64,000 nt of DNA from positions 1 to 64,000 of the forward strand of contig JAKCPI010015258.1 of NCBI GenBank assembly GCA_023213315.1, read 5' to 3'. This document shows positions 30,943 to 41,581 of the stretch, in pieces. The notes under the pieces are model-generated. The model did not search any database, had not been told where the DNA came from, and was given only the letters and a program-made list of their open reading frames with translations. Each line of letters opens with the position of its first letter. The stretch's first letter is position 1. The position numbers were made by a program, and so were the translations under genes. Origin of the DNA: Euborellia annulipes. Taxonomy: Eukaryota; Arthropoda; Insecta; Dermaptera; Anisolabididae.

Positions 30943-31647
30943 TAGGGATGGAAAAGTCGACTCTGACTTTAGTAATGAATAAATTTTTTACTGAAAATAA
31001 TCGACTTTTTAGATTCGAGTTGAAACTCTTTCAAGTCGATTAGAATCGATTCTTACTGGACGACTTCGACTTTTTTCTTACAATACTTAGTATCCAATGG
31101 TAATATAGTTTGTAACGTTTTCATTGATTGACTTCTCATCTTTCTTTTAAAACCTACACATAACACCCAGTGGGTTTCGGGGGGGGGGGGCCCCCCAAGC
31201 CTCTCCAAACAAAAAATTACCTATTGTTTTTAATGATTTTTTTAAATATCTAGTTTATGAACTCTAAATTTAAAATCTAACAAAAAACTTATAAATAATT
31301 GAAAAAAAATGAACACACCAATCAACACGCTTTTTAAGATCGGTTAGTGAACATATGTGGCATTCTTAATTCCTCAATTTTATGTTTTAATGTTTTATTT
31401 TCTTTGTCTTTCATATTTTATTTTATAAAAATATTGAAAACAATATTTGTGTGTGTTGTATTTAATAAAATGTTTAAATCCTTAATAAATAAATAAATAT
31501 ATTTAATATTTACTGAGCTTCTAAGCACGAGTTATAGAGTTTTTAAAAAGTCGACTTGAGAGTCGACTTTCAGAAATGATTAATCGATTCGAAGAATCGA
31601 AAAATATTAGGCCTAATTCATTCCAAAATCGAAAAACAACTTTTCGT
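30943..31647 (-). mobile_element. RepA copy 6, interrupted
   Basis: It begins TAGGGATGGAAAAGTCGACT, the reverse of the RepA 3' end, and continues to the AAAATCGAAAAACAACTTTT edge. A GC-rich insert interrupts it at 31167-31311. Confidence 0.82.
31167..31311. mobile_element. GC-edged insert in RepA copy 6
   Basis: RepA reads CATAACACACCAATC when intact. Here CATAACAC is followed by CCAGTGGGTTTCGGGGGGGG, then 140 bases, then AACACACCAATC. CAGTGGG and the G/C run resemble hAT edges. The target duplication is only partly preserved and the right terminus is unclear. Confidence 0.55.
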
Positions 31648-31794
31648 GGGCTAAATTAAAATAATTTTATAAAATTTTGAATTTACTTTTTTTTCTATAC
31701 AGTATTTTTTGAAGCCTAGAATCAAATTTTGACATTCCCGTTTTCAAAGTTAAATCATTTAATTAGGCCTAATTAAAATGCATAATAACAGTAT

Positions 31795-31935
31795 ATATAC
31801 ATTCCCAAATGTCCGTCTGTCTGTCCGCCCACTTGTCAAACTGCCAATTTTATTTAGATTTCGCAACTTCCCAAAGGAATTTTAAATTAATATAAAACAT
31901 TTGAATTTCCAAATAGCAATTCTATCCCGAAATTC
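31795..31935 (-). mobile_element. RepD-like fragment
   Basis: TGTCCGTCTGTCTGTCCGCC, TTGTCAAACTGCCAATTTT and CCGAAATTCTCACTC look like the reversed RepD 3' region. It is diverged. Confidence 0.45.
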
Positions 31936-32654
31936 TCACTCAGCTGGTGCTAAAAACCCAAATACTGTTAAATAATATATAAATTATAATACATTTATGC
32001 CTCCAATAGAGAATTGTCGGTCACTCAGATATTAAGCCATTTGAAGTATTGTTCTAAATAGGTAAAGTCTCTTTGAATTTCATGCCTGTTTATGATTTTT
32101 TTAATGAAATAATTAGACTTAACCCATATTTTTTTTTTAATAAATGTGCTTACACGTTCATGTATATTAAAACATTAAAGAATAAATATTTTAATATCTA
32201 CAATACTATTAAAATGAAAGATCATCTCACTATGACCTTGGCAATGAAATTCAAATCAAAGCAAAGTCATCGCATGGCTGAGCACAAAATTCAAGAGCCA
32301 AAAAAGAAAAAAATTATTAATTAATCTTCAAATTATCATTATATGCTCAAATGGTTAGAGAAGATGAAGGCCAAGAATAAATAAAATGTTAGCGCTCTGA
32401 ATAACATAAATGTATTAAACTAAACAATAAAAAGGGTAATTAAAATGTTTGCGAGATTATAAAACTTATCAGTCTTTACACGGTTTTGACATGTTTTATT
32501 ATTACTTTATAGAATCAAAGAAGGTAGTATACAGTACTAAGAGCAATTTTAAGGCCTTTGTTGCACCTGTTGTACTGAAAAAAAAAACCTAACAGACCCA
32601 ACTCATCTCCAAATTATATTTATTCACTGTTTACGTTTTGCTATTTTCCATGCG
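31936..32654. other. AT-rich stretch, no gene seen
   Basis: A frame of 83 codons at 32073-32324 is lysine-rich and matches no family I know. No repeat family is recognised. Confidence 0.5.
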
Positions 32655-32815
32655 GCTAGGGATGAAACGATACGAGTAAATACAAGTACTTACTCGATAC
32701 TTTTCTTTCGAAACCAAGTAATTTTAGAATCGATACTTTGGAATCGAGTACCAAGTAGGTATCGGTCAAAAATACACGTATCGATACTCGGTCTTCGTAC
32801 GCGATAATTAGTTAG
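32655..32815 (+). mobile_element. RepH fragment
   Basis: TAGGGATGAAACGATACGAG opens a stretch of repeated ATCGATACT and CGAGTA words (TTTAGAATCGATACTTTGGA, TATCGATACTCGG). It resembles 7225-7338 and 34690-34850. The TAGGGATG end suggests a hAT-like MITE. Confidence 0.6.
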
Positions 32816-33136
32816 GTCGGAAAAACATTTACGTACTTTTGTTCTTATTTACAATAGAAATAAGAGGAATGGCTTGTACCACTGTATTTTAATTTTTATT
32901 AATGGAATGTTTAACAGGGAAACATCTTGAAAAATTATTTGTACAAGCACTGGCTACCAGACATCTTGTTAGGGGGGCCAACCCCTCGTTAGCGCGAGAG
33001 GGGTGGGTTTGCAATTAATATATTCATAGATTATTAATTATTTATTTAGATAAAACAAAAAAAAATTAAATTAATGTTGTGGATTGGGGTGTTAAAAAAA
33101 AATAATTCCCAATGGAAAAATATATATTTATTTTTT
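32816..33136. other. AT-rich stretch, no gene seen
   Basis: A small GC patch at 32965-33010 (AGGGGGGCCAACCCCTCGTT) stands in AT-rich DNA. Nothing is recognised. Confidence 0.45.
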
Positions 33137-33277
33137 TACTTTCTTTACCTATGTATATATGTAAATATATATAGAGAGAAAGTATTGGTTTCATGTCAAA
33201 AAATTCGATGTCGAGATTTTGATGGATCTTCACGTTTTGAGGTCCCCTGAATCCAAAAAAGTGGTTTTCGCGACATG

Positions 33278-33323
<46 letters not shown>

Positions 33324-33690
33324 GTGTGTGTGTGTGTGTGTGTCTGTGTGTGTTCAATTTTAAGCATGAAGGAATTGAGCTATGAGGCTGAAATTTTATA
33401 TTTAAGTTAAACACCCCCCGGGACCGACAAAATAAGCTTTTAATCAAAATCGGCCAAAAAGTACTAGTACTTTACTGATGTACTTTTTCAGTTTTTTTCG
33501 ATTTTCTCAAAATTCGCTCTAACGATTTTGATTAAAATTCAAAAAATCAATTATTTTTTAGATGCTCTTTCAAATGTATATTCTCGTTTTGCTCCTCAAA
33601 ATTGTTTGAAGCACACTTTACTCTTGTGCTTCATAGGAAAGATAGGAGAAATAAATGGTTGCCATGGTAACCGAATTTAAATCTTTTTCT
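33137..33690 (+). mobile_element. RepB 5' two-thirds with expanded GTCT/GT tract
   Basis: It runs from the opening hairpin (TTTACTTTCTTTACC ... GAGAGAAAGTATTGG) to GGTTGCCATGGTAACCGAAT. The family's short GTCTG tract is expanded here into about 11 CTGT units then (GT)n. The 3' palindrome is replaced by a RepB2 piece downstream. Confidence 0.82.
33279..33353. repeat. (CTGT)n(GT)n compound microsatellite inside RepB
   Basis: About 11 CTGT units (33279-33322) grade into about 10 GT units with one interruption. It is the longest tetranucleotide tract in the window. Confidence 0.95.
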
Positions 33691-33814
33691 TTTTATTAGA
33701 TTAAAAATCAATTATTATTTAAACGCCCATTTTTTTTTTCGGAGAAAACATACTCTCTCTCTCACAAAACTATCTTCTCTCTTTCTACGCGTTTTAAATT
33801 TTTCTACCTTATCT

Positions 33815-34185
33815 TCGCATTTGACCAATGTTAATTTCCTATAGGGATTTGTATGTTAATTTCGATTCAAAAGGGGGTCCCCTTTGGAACTTTTTTACGC
33901 ATTTAAAATTTTTTTTTCCAATTCTTATGAAATTTTGTATTTATTTACGAATCTATATTGTGTATAAAATGTCCAAATATGAGATTAAAATTTTGAAAAA
34001 TAACCATAGTTTATTTCAAGCAATCAACATTTAAAATGCAAGTTTGAAACTAAGGTGCTATGGAAAACTAAATATATCTCGACACAAAAAATCTGGTGTG
34101 ACCAGCACAGTGCACAACTTTCTCTTACCGAAGGGTAAGAGAAAGTTGTGTGCTGTGCGCCAGTCACACCAGATTTTTTTTTTTT
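33815..34185 (+). mobile_element. RepB2 3' half with intact terminal palindrome
   Basis: AATTTCCTATAGGGATTTGT, GGGGTCCCCTTTGGAACTTT, AAGCAATCAACATTTAAAAT and GGTGCTATGGAAAACTAAAT lead into the palindrome at 34088-34177. Its arms pair almost completely around ACCGAAGGGTAA. Confidence 0.85.
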
Positions 34186-34195
34186 TCAATTTTTA

Positions 34196-34250
34196 GGATG
34201 AATCCCGGGGGGGCAATGGCCCCTCCCTCGCCTCCCCGGCTACGCCCATG
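34196..34250. mobile_element. hAT-like right end
   Basis: GGGGGGGCAATGGCCCCTCC then CCCCGGCTACGCCCATG matches the right edge of the element at 55265-55478 (CCCCGGCTACGCCACTG). No left end is seen. Confidence 0.5.
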
Positions 34251-34307
34251 AGTACACGTATATAGTAACCTCTAAAAGTGAATCTTTTCTTTAATCGTAA
34301 TTTTTTT

Positions 34308-34561
34308 ATAAAAAAATATTTTATTTAACTTCTATTTGCCGCGTCGGTCTCCAATCACGACCTTCATCAGGGCGAATATTGGTCAATTATACCGATCTTA
34401 GGTATTTTAATATTCATTGCAATTAAATATACAATTTCTTTTTACTTTGATATATACAAAAATATTATCATATATTTGCTACTCGGAGGTCTCCGATGAT
34501 GAAGGTCGTGTTTGGCGACCGAAATGTCGGCAAATAGAAGTTAAATAAAATATTTTTTATT
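34308..34561. mobile_element. Foldback with hammerhead-like cores (P2)
   Basis: The outer arms 34308-34342 and 34527-34561 are inverted copies (TTTAACTTCTATTTGCCG and reverse). Inside each arm lies a core-like sequence. On the minus strand at left: CTGATGAAGGTC ... GACCGACG. On the plus strand at right: GATGATGAAGGTCGTG then GGCGACCGAAATGTCGG. CUGAUGA, a stem II of AAGGTC/GACC type and GAAA are the hammerhead landmarks; each arm is missing part of the set. There is no long frame. Confidence 0.6.
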
Positions 34562-34689
34562 TAATCTCCTGGCTGCAACATCCCTGGGAATTTTGATTGT
34601 TTTTTTATTATATCAAATAAATATTAATATCAGTATATTTATTTATATATAATAATAATAATTTATTGCTGTTTTTGCTTATCTTTAAT

Positions 34690-34850
34690 TGTACGAAAAA
34701 ATTGAACGATACGAGTAGTATCGATACTTTTCAATAACCGATACCGAGTAGGTACTCGATACTTTGCGACAGATACCAGTTCATCGAGTAAAAGTATCGG
34801 CTATCTGGAAATTTATAAAATTTCACTTCCACATCCATTCCAGGTTTCTG
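34690..34850. mobile_element. RepH fragment
   Basis: AACGATACGAGTAGTATCGA, GTAGGTACTCGATACTTTGC and CTTCCACATCC are RepH words. The copy is diverged and both ends are uncertain. Confidence 0.55.
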
Positions 34851-35089
34851 ACGTGATGTATTATTACAGCCACGGATACAGCAATTTTTTCTTGAAGTCG
34901 ACGAATTCAAATAATCTCAATATATTTTATTAATAATTATTCAAAAATAAATCACTTGTTAAATATTTAACAAAACCTCCCAACTAATTAAGATGATTGC
35001 CACTAGTTGGCGCAAAGGACTAGATGCACGGTTCCTATTGGGTGGGCAAAGTTGTGCGCTCGGTCGGCTTAGTCCGACCCTTTATTTTT
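34851..35089. other. No gene seen
   Basis: It contains a short GGTCGG/CCGACC hairpin at 35063-35080. Otherwise nothing is recognised. Confidence 0.45.
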
Positions 35090-35690
35090 TTTCTTACCTC
35101 TATATATTTTAATATATATAGAGAAGAAAGTTTGTTTCATTCAAAAATTCATTAGAGATTTTGATGGATGTACACTTGAGTCCCCTGAATCTAAAGTGGT
35201 TTTCAACTATGGTCTGTCTGTCTGTGGTTCTTGAACAAAATATCTCAAGAACGAAAAGAGCAAAGTTGAATTTTATTTGTTAGGCACCCCATGGGAGTGA
35301 AAAGCTTTTGAATAAAATCGACCAAAAAGTACAGTACTTTACTGATGATTTTCAGTTTTTTCGATTTTCTCAAAATTTGCTCCAACGATTTTTTTTAAAA
35401 TTCATATATCAACTATTTTTTAGTTGTTTTAAAATTATATTCTCATTTTGTGATTGAAATCTTCTGAAGACCACTTTACTCTTGTACTCCCATAGAAAAG
35501 ATAGGAGAAATGGTTGCAGTAACAAAATATAATATATTTTCCCCATACTTATAAATTTTAATCTTGAAAATCGAATGTACGTATGTCGGAAACTAAATAA
35601 TGTCGATATAAAAAATCTGGGAAGACAGAATCAAATTTCGATTACGAAGGTAAGAGAAAGTGGCTTATCCACCATATTTTTTAAATCAAA
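35090..35690 (+). mobile_element. RepB copy, diverged with many small deletions
   Basis: All family blocks appear in order from CTTACCTCTATATATTTTAA to the decayed end AAAAAATCTGGGAAGACAG, but many bases are missing. It looks like an older copy than those at 10.8 and 26.1 kb. Confidence 0.78.
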
Positions 35691-36235
35691 TTTTTATAAA
35701 ATTCATTTGAATAAAAAAAAAAAAAAAACTTGAATGAATGAATGCTATTTAAGTACAGGTTGTTTCATGTTTAATATCTTTATAATTGTTCTGAGGTTAC
35801 TATAATATAATATGTATATCCAGAACAATTTTTTAATTCACACGCCTTTTTTCATTGATAAGAAAGCAAAAAATGGTGCGACTGTTAATGTGTGTGTGTG
35901 TGTGTCCGGGGGTGTTTTCAGATGCAGGTAAATGCGACGTGTCCCCCGCGGCACCCGTGGCTTCCCTGCACGCACTCTACGCGTGGAGGAGGGGGGGGGG
36001 ATGTCGTGACACACGCAAACCGCTGCTATCCGGACTCGTTCTTATTTACAAATAAATAATCTTCTATAAAATATTCTTATAAAAAAAAAAAATGATTATA
36101 TAAATTCAAAGCTCTTAATAAATCTTTTATAAATGAAAACATTTTGATTTTTTTTTTTTTTCTTCTTCTTCTATCAAACAAATTAGAAAAATATTTGATT
36201 TCTTAAGTCGATAGATTAGGAATAAATTTTATTAC
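35691..36235. other. Single-copy stretch with GC-rich core and (GT)n
   Basis: Positions 35890-36040 are GC-rich (CCCCCGCGGCACCCGTGGCT, ACGCGTGGAGGAGG) with (TG)n at 35889-35905. A plus frame of 66 codons crosses it from an upstream AT-rich start, with no recognisable domain. It could be regulatory. I see no gene. Confidence 0.35.
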
Positions 36236-37157
36236 TTTCTTTTGCCTATATAATTATATGTTAATATATGGAGGGTTCAGAATACAAGTGGACCAAGTTC
36301 ACTTTTTGTCATTTTAGAGTTAGCATCGTTATAACTCTAACTACACTCGAGAGCAAAAAATCGCACACCCCCGACATTTTCACTTCCAACTTGAATATTT
36401 TTTAAATTAATTTTTTTTTTTTGCAAGTACTATTTTTATTAAATTAAAGTAAACACAGTTAGCTTTTTAAAAACACAAAATGTTAAGCTTTGACCCGCAA
36501 AATCATTAGATAACTAACAAAAGAACAAAAAAATCCGAAATTGCTCGTTTGAGATAACGATGTTTGTGAGACTTTGAGAAGGTGTAAAAGGGTAATCAAA
36601 CAATGAAATTAATAAAATAAGCATTTATTAATACGAGGTATTACCTCCTCTAGCCTGAATTACTGCTTGCATTCGATGTTTCATCGAAGAAATCAATTTT
36701 TAAAATAATCCTGGGCACTTGTATTCTGAATCCTCCATATATAGAAAGAAAGTATTGGATTCATGTCAAAAATTCGATGTCCAAATTTTGATGGATATAC
36801 ATGTTTTGAGGTCCCTTGAGTGGTTTTCGCAACATGGTCTGTGTGGGTGTCTATGAACAAAATACCTCAAGAATGAAAGAAGCTAGGAGGTTGAAATTTT
36901 ATATTTAAGTTAGTCACCTCACTGGCATGTCACACGAAACTTTTGAAAAAAAAAAATAATCTCAAAATTCGCTTTAACGATTTTTATTAAAATTCAAAAA
37001 TCAATTTTTAGATGCTCTTTAAAATGTATATTCTCATTTTGTCATGATAATTGTTTGAAGCCCACGTTATTCTTGTACTTCATAGGAAAGATAGGAGAAA
37101 TGGTTGCCATGGTAACAAAATCAAAATATGCTCCTATGTTTATAAAATTTACATCTT
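36236..37157 (+). mobile_element. RepB copy split by a Tc1-type element
   Basis: The opening CTTTTGCCTATATAATTATA is cut at 36268 and resumes at 36738 with TATATAGAAAGAAAGTATTG. The rest of the family order continues to TTTACATCTTGAATTC, where an S1 SINE begins. A terminal palindrome appears only after further insertions, at 37706-37797. Confidence 0.78.
36269..36737 (-). mobile_element. Tc1/mariner-type element with transposase C-terminal remnant
   Basis: The ends TGGAGGGTTCAGAATACAAG and its inverse CTTGTATTCTGAATCCTCCA match with one mismatch, flanked by TA on both sides, the Tc1/mariner target. On the minus strand near 36632-36692 a short frame reads MKHRMQAVIQARGGNT, which matches the C-terminal end of Tc1-like transposases. 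The catalytic domain is missing, so the copy is an internally deleted, non-autonomous remnant. Confidence 0.85.
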
Positions 37158-37159
37158 GA

Positions 37160-37408
37160 ATTCGGGCTTGGGGTAATTGATAGCGCCCCTTACTTCTATA
37201 CCAAGGGTCGCGGGTTCGGATCTCAGGCAGTTCGATAATTTTATTTAGGCCATTTGGATACCAAATGGCTTAAATAAGAATGCCTGGGCCCCAAATAGAT
37301 ATAGATAACGGATATTGTCAAAGTCTTATATGGCCTAAGTTGCCGAAAAGACTGTGTGAATGTGTGTATGAGTGTGAGTGAGAAAAAAGTGTGAGTGTTA
37401 AAAAAAAA
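37160..37408 (+). mobile_element. S1 SINE copy e
   Basis: It has the head GGGCTTGGGGTAATTGATAG and B box GGGTTCGGATCTC, then the palindrome CCATTTGGATACCAAATGG and the GTGTGAATGTGTGTATGAG tail ending in A-run. The left flank is RepB in plus orientation and the right flank is RepB in minus orientation, so the site is rearranged. Confidence 0.85.
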
Positions 37409-37465
37409 TCTCGACATCGAATTTTTGACATGATCGCAATACTTTCTCTCTATAGATATATATTT
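37409..37465 (-). mobile_element. RepB 5' end fragment
   Basis: TCTCGACATCGAATTTTTGA and TACTTTCTCTCTATAGATAT are the reversed RepB opening. Confidence 0.75.
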
Positions 37466-37489
37466 CATATTTTTTATTTAAAAAAAAAC

Positions 37490-37640
37490 CTTTTCGGCTA
37501 CAGAGGCCATTTAGGGGTGATAAATTTATTTATTTAATTAAAAATACATAGTATCGATGGCTACCGGGGGACGTTCCACACGCTGATTGCCGGGGGTCAC
37601 CAATCCCGAGCTTTCGCTGTGCTTGGCATTACTTAACCGC
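37490..37640 (+). mobile_element. S3 repeat copy a
   Basis: CGGCTACAGAGGCCATTTAG, ATGGCTACCGGGGGACGTTC and CACGCTGATTGCCGGGGGTC share CTACCGGGGGACGTTC-type sequence with 38960-39081. It is GC-rich at its right end and may be a SINE 3' part. The class is unknown. Confidence 0.5.
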
Positions 37641-37644
37641 AACG

Positions 37645-37800
37645 ATATATTTCATATATAGGGTAAGAGTAAGTAAAAATACATCGGCGGAAACTAAATA
37701 TATGTCTACTCAAAAATCTGGTGTGACAAGCCCAGAACACTTTTTCTTACCAAAGGTAAGAGAAAGTTGTGTGCTGTGCGACCAGTCACACCAGTTTTTA
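37645..37800 (+). mobile_element. RepB 3' end with terminal palindrome
   Basis: GGCGGAAACTAAATATATGT leads into the palindrome at 37706-37797 (CTGGTGTGACAAGCCC ... GACCAGTCACACCAG). Confidence 0.78.
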
Positions 37801-38254
37801 TTTTCTTGAAAATACCTTCACATTTTTTTTTTTTTTTTTGAAGCGTTATTGAAATTGGAGGCGATTGCACTTGTGTTAGTGCGCCTCGGATCGATTATGT
37901 GAAAAACATTAATATAACATTCAAGCTTTTGTGTTGACAGTCTCTAATTAATCCTTTAATCCTTATCCTTTAACGATCCATAATTTTGATTCAAATATAT
38001 TTAAAAAGTAATTAATTTTTCTATTATGTTTCGAGATATTTCTAAAAGCTTTTTTTTTTTTTATTTTCATTCAAGTCTAAATTGAAATTTTAATTTTTCA
38101 TTTTCTTAATTAAATGCTCTGGATTTTTAAATTAGTGATCCTCGGGGGTCAGAAAATCAACCCCTCTCGCTTAACTCACTAATATAACAAAAAAAAAAAG
38201 CATGAAAATAAAATATGAGGTCTATGAACATTTTAAAAGAAGAAAATTAGATTC
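37801..38254. other. AT-rich stretch, no gene seen
   Basis: T-runs at 37828-37842 and 38049-38062. Nothing is recognised. Confidence 0.5.
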
Positions 38255-38938
38255 AAATCTGATGTGACTGTGCACAACAAAATCTCAAAATATAGGGTAG
38301 AGAAAGTAAAAATGTACAGCAAAAACACACAACTTTCTCTTATCTCTGTTAAGTTGTATTCTCTGCTTGTCACACCGGATTTTTTGAGTCGACATATATT
38401 TAGTTTCCAACAGTACTGTACACTTGAATTCAAGAAAATTTATAAACATATTATTAAATAATATTTTATTAGCATATTGCCCGAACTTTCCTATGAAGTA
38501 CAAGAGCAAAGTGTACTTAAAAATATTTCAAGGACAAAATGAGAATATACATTTTAAAGAGCATCTAAAAAAATAATTGATTTTTGAATTTTAATCAAAA
38601 TCGTTAGAGCGAATTTTGAGAAAATCGAAAAAAACTGAAAAGGTACATCAGCAAAGTACTAGTACTCTTTGGCCGATTTTGTTTAAAAGTTTCGTGTCTC
38701 GTCCCAGGGGGGTGCCTAACTTAAATATAAAATTTCAACCTCCTAGCTCTTTTCGTTCTTGAGATATTTTGTTCACAGCCACTCAGAGAGACCATGTTGC
38801 GAAAAGCACTCAGGGGAGGTCAAAACGTATACGGTATATCCATCAAAATCTCGACATCGAATTTTTTACATGAATCCAATACTTTCTCTATATATAGGCC
38901 TATATTACATATATAGGCAAGAGAAAGTAAAAACTCTT
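38255..38938 (-). mobile_element. RepB copy, near full length
   Basis: Reversed RepB from the opening hairpin (TACTTTCTCTATATATAGGC ... CAAGAGAAAGTAAAA, 38878-38938) to a degraded terminal palindrome (38255-38390), in which an extra AAAATATAGGGTAGAGAAAG segment is inserted. Confidence 0.8.
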
Positions 38939-38959
38939 ATTATATGGAATTTTTTTTTC

Positions 38960-39350
38960 ATTTTGACCTCTCGGCTGCTGAGGCCATCGTTTATTAATAT
39001 ATTTATTAATTAATTGTACCGATAGCTACCGGGGGACGTTCAACACGCTGATTCCTCTAAACTCTCAATTCTTGTTACGCCCTCGGGCTTGGTGTAGTTG
39101 GTAGTGCGCCTACCTTATACGTATATCAATGGTCCAGGGTTCGGATCCCAGGCGGACTGTCTGGGACTGATGGTTTTATTTAAGCCATTTGGATACCAAA
39201 TGCCTGGACTCCCAATGTATTTACAAATAACGAGTATCGTTTAAAGTCTTAAATGGCCTAAGTTGCCGAAAAGCCTGTGTGTATGTGAATGGGAAAAAAG
39301 TGTGTTTTTTGTTAAAAAAAAATCCTTGTTACGCCTCTGCTTTAAAATAA
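38960..39350 (+). mobile_element. S3 repeat copy b, split by S1
   Basis: CGGCTGCTGAGGCCATCGTT and GATAGCTACCGGGGGACGTT match 37490-37640. The copy is interrupted by the S1 SINE at 39082-39324 and resumes with TCTGCTTTAAAATAAAA. Confidence 0.5.
39082..39324 (+). mobile_element. S1 SINE copy f
   Basis: It is flanked by CTTGTTACGCC on both sides (39071-39081 and 39325-39335). The head TTGGTGTAGTTGGTAGTGCG and B box GGGTTCGGATCCC are well kept. The body palindrome is shortened by a deletion. It ends in a GTGTGTATGTGAATGGG tail and A-run. Confidence 0.92.
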
Positions 39351-39711
39351 AATAATTATAGCAGTATTTTGTAAGAAATTATATTAATAGAAAAAAAAAC
39401 CATTGTATTTTAACTTAAATTGAGGTATGAAGAAAGAGAGGCAAAATGAAATGAACCAGGCAGGTCCTGCCTACTAATAATTCATCCTCCAATAGATTTG
39501 CAATCTCTTAATTTAAACAATGAAATATTAGACATTCGGTTGAACGTTATAACAACTACTGCCTACGATCCTTTCTTTGGACTGCCTTATAAGGAGACAA
39601 AAAAATTCTTTTTATTTCAAATAAATTGACTTGAAATTTATTTAAGAACGTATTGATTAATCAGATCCAAAACGAGTTTGAAAAGAGAAAAAACAATACT
39701 TTCTCTCTATA
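39351..39711. other. No gene seen; RepB tip at the right edge
   Basis: Mostly AT-rich. AATACTTTCTCTCTATATA at 39693-39711 is a RepB opening arm cut by the next element. Confidence 0.5.
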
Positions 39712-40092
39712 TACCGGGTGGGCCAATAGTGCGTGGACGGAAGATTGTGGGCTTATTAAAGTTTGTTGATTGTATATAATGTGGGGCCTTTAGGGCTACA
39801 AATTAAAAATATTTTTGTTCCAATTGCACTTCTTATACAGGGTGATCCATATCAAAGTTATGTTTTTTTAAATAGAACGCCCTGTATATTATTGCATATT
39901 TGGATTCTACGGCCAATTTTAGTATGCCTTTATGTCATGCAATGCATTCCAAACCAAACCGTTTATCCGCAAATCGGGCTTTTGTGAAAAAACTTCTGTC
40001 TGGAAAAAATTTAATATCGAGTGAACCATACAACTTAGGGGACTGTTCTTTTGTGAGGTTACTAACCATGAAATGTACTAATGTAGGCCAGA
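39712..40092 (+). mobile_element. RepG copy 1
   Basis: CCGGGTGGGCCAATAGTGCG opens a block with ACAGGGTGATCCATATCAAA and CTTAGGGGACTGTTCTTTTG that aligns along its length with 49652-50025. TATA precedes both copies, which suggests a TA-type target. Short frames at 39763-39987 and 39900-40160 fall in it and are not conserved in the second copy, so I do not call a protein. Confidence 0.72.
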
Positions 40093-41577
40093 TGGGTAAC
40101 CCGGAATTATTCTTGTGTTGGGAGATATGGCTATGCCAATTTGGAAAATTTCAATCATAGATAACTTCATTTTTTCAAATGGAACATGCTACTTTTTTTA
40201 TGCCATGGGACGTGAAATTTAATTATCTTTCAGACCATATAAGGTTGTCTATATCTGTCTTTGATAGTTTTCTTTTTATTCCAAAATATCTGATAACGAA
40301 AAAAAAAAAAATTTATTATAGCATAGACAAAAAAAAAAAACAAAAAAAAAAAAAAATTTAAAATGGAAAGTAATTTTCGAAAATGTATTTAAATTTCCTT
40401 TAAGGGGTTTCAGGAGCGACGTCTAAACGTACTTAAAAAAAAAAACTAGGCTATTATAAGGAATTTTTCAATGTGGTTTTTTTTAAATGAATTAAATTCA
40501 TAAGAGATTATTGGGACATCGAGCTATAATTTTTTTAATGACTTATTTATTTATTTATTTATTTATCTTAATTAATTTTTTTGTTATCAAGCAAATACAA
40601 AAAAACAATCTGTCCCAATAGTCTTTAATTTTTTTTAAATTTAAAAATGAATTTATTGTTATTATTAATCACATATTAATTAAGAAATTTTTAAAATAAG
40701 CTTAGATGATTTATTTAAAAACCAACTGTCAAATTAGTTCAGCATTTTTGCAATAGAAGGCAGGCTAGTCTAACAGCCGATATATTATTAGCCTATATCT
40801 GGCCTATATTTATATATTTTTGTTTTTATAAAAGATACATAATATATAATAACATTTATAAAGTATTTATTGTTAAAAGATCAATGAAAATCGACCAAAT
40901 GCATTAAATATTATTAGCTACCATTCTGACATCTCTTGGCAAATTTTTGAATTACTTGATTTTATGGGCATACTTTTTGCGACACACTACGCCATCTTAT
41001 CGGGAAAAACATGCATAACCACTTCGCTTCCGTTCCCCCATAAAATCATTTATTTGAACTCCTAGATGGCCTAGATTTCAGGCCGAACCGTCAGCCGTGA
41101 AGGCAAAAGTTTGAATAAAAGAAAATTAGCTGCACATTTCTTGTTTATTTTTCAGTCTCCATTCCCATTAAGCCTATAGCCACAGTTCTTCACCAAAAAC
41201 ATCATATCTCTATCCAGCAAAAGCGTCATACAGAACGTCAATTTGTGTTCGGTGATGACCAGCAAAAATTGACCTCTTTAAATGTATAGCTACCCAATTT
41301 CACTATATTTAGATTTACTCAGTTTTGTTCTCAAACTTTGTTACATGGCCGCGGCTAACAAACGAAAACAAACATTTTATCGTGTTTACTTAGAGTGTAT
41401 TGAATAATTTGCAAAACACTTTAGCATGCACTATACAAATAGCCCAAAGGCTTTTATTATATTCATCTAAAATATAATAATAGTTTGTAGGCCATGTATA
41501 TTTAAATGAATTATATTCATTAAATAAAGTGTAAAAAACTCAAATTTTTGTTCATTGAGTAAAATGAAGTCTTCTAT
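40093..41577. other. Long stretch with no recognised element
   Basis: AT-rich. A mixed-composition segment at 41000-41260 (GAACCGTCAGCCGTGAAGGC) may be single copy. A-runs near 40300-40355 resemble a retroposon tail. No exon or frame of note. Confidence 0.5.
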
Positions 41578-41581
41578 TTAA

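Noticed and set aside
33279..33353. CRISPR array
   Set aside because: No repeat-spacer pattern exists anywhere; this is a simple tetranucleotide tract in eukaryotic DNA.
33196..33447. His/Thr and Cys/Val repeat proteins
   Set aside because: They are translations of the (CTGT)n(GT)n microsatellite inside RepB.
35855..36055. Micro-exon flanked by TTTTCAG and GTAAAT near 35930
   Set aside because: The splice-like words enclose only six bases and nothing upstream or downstream supports a transcript.
39763..40160. Coding region in RepG
   Set aside because: The frame is not kept in the second RepG copy at 49652-50025, and no protein family is recognised.
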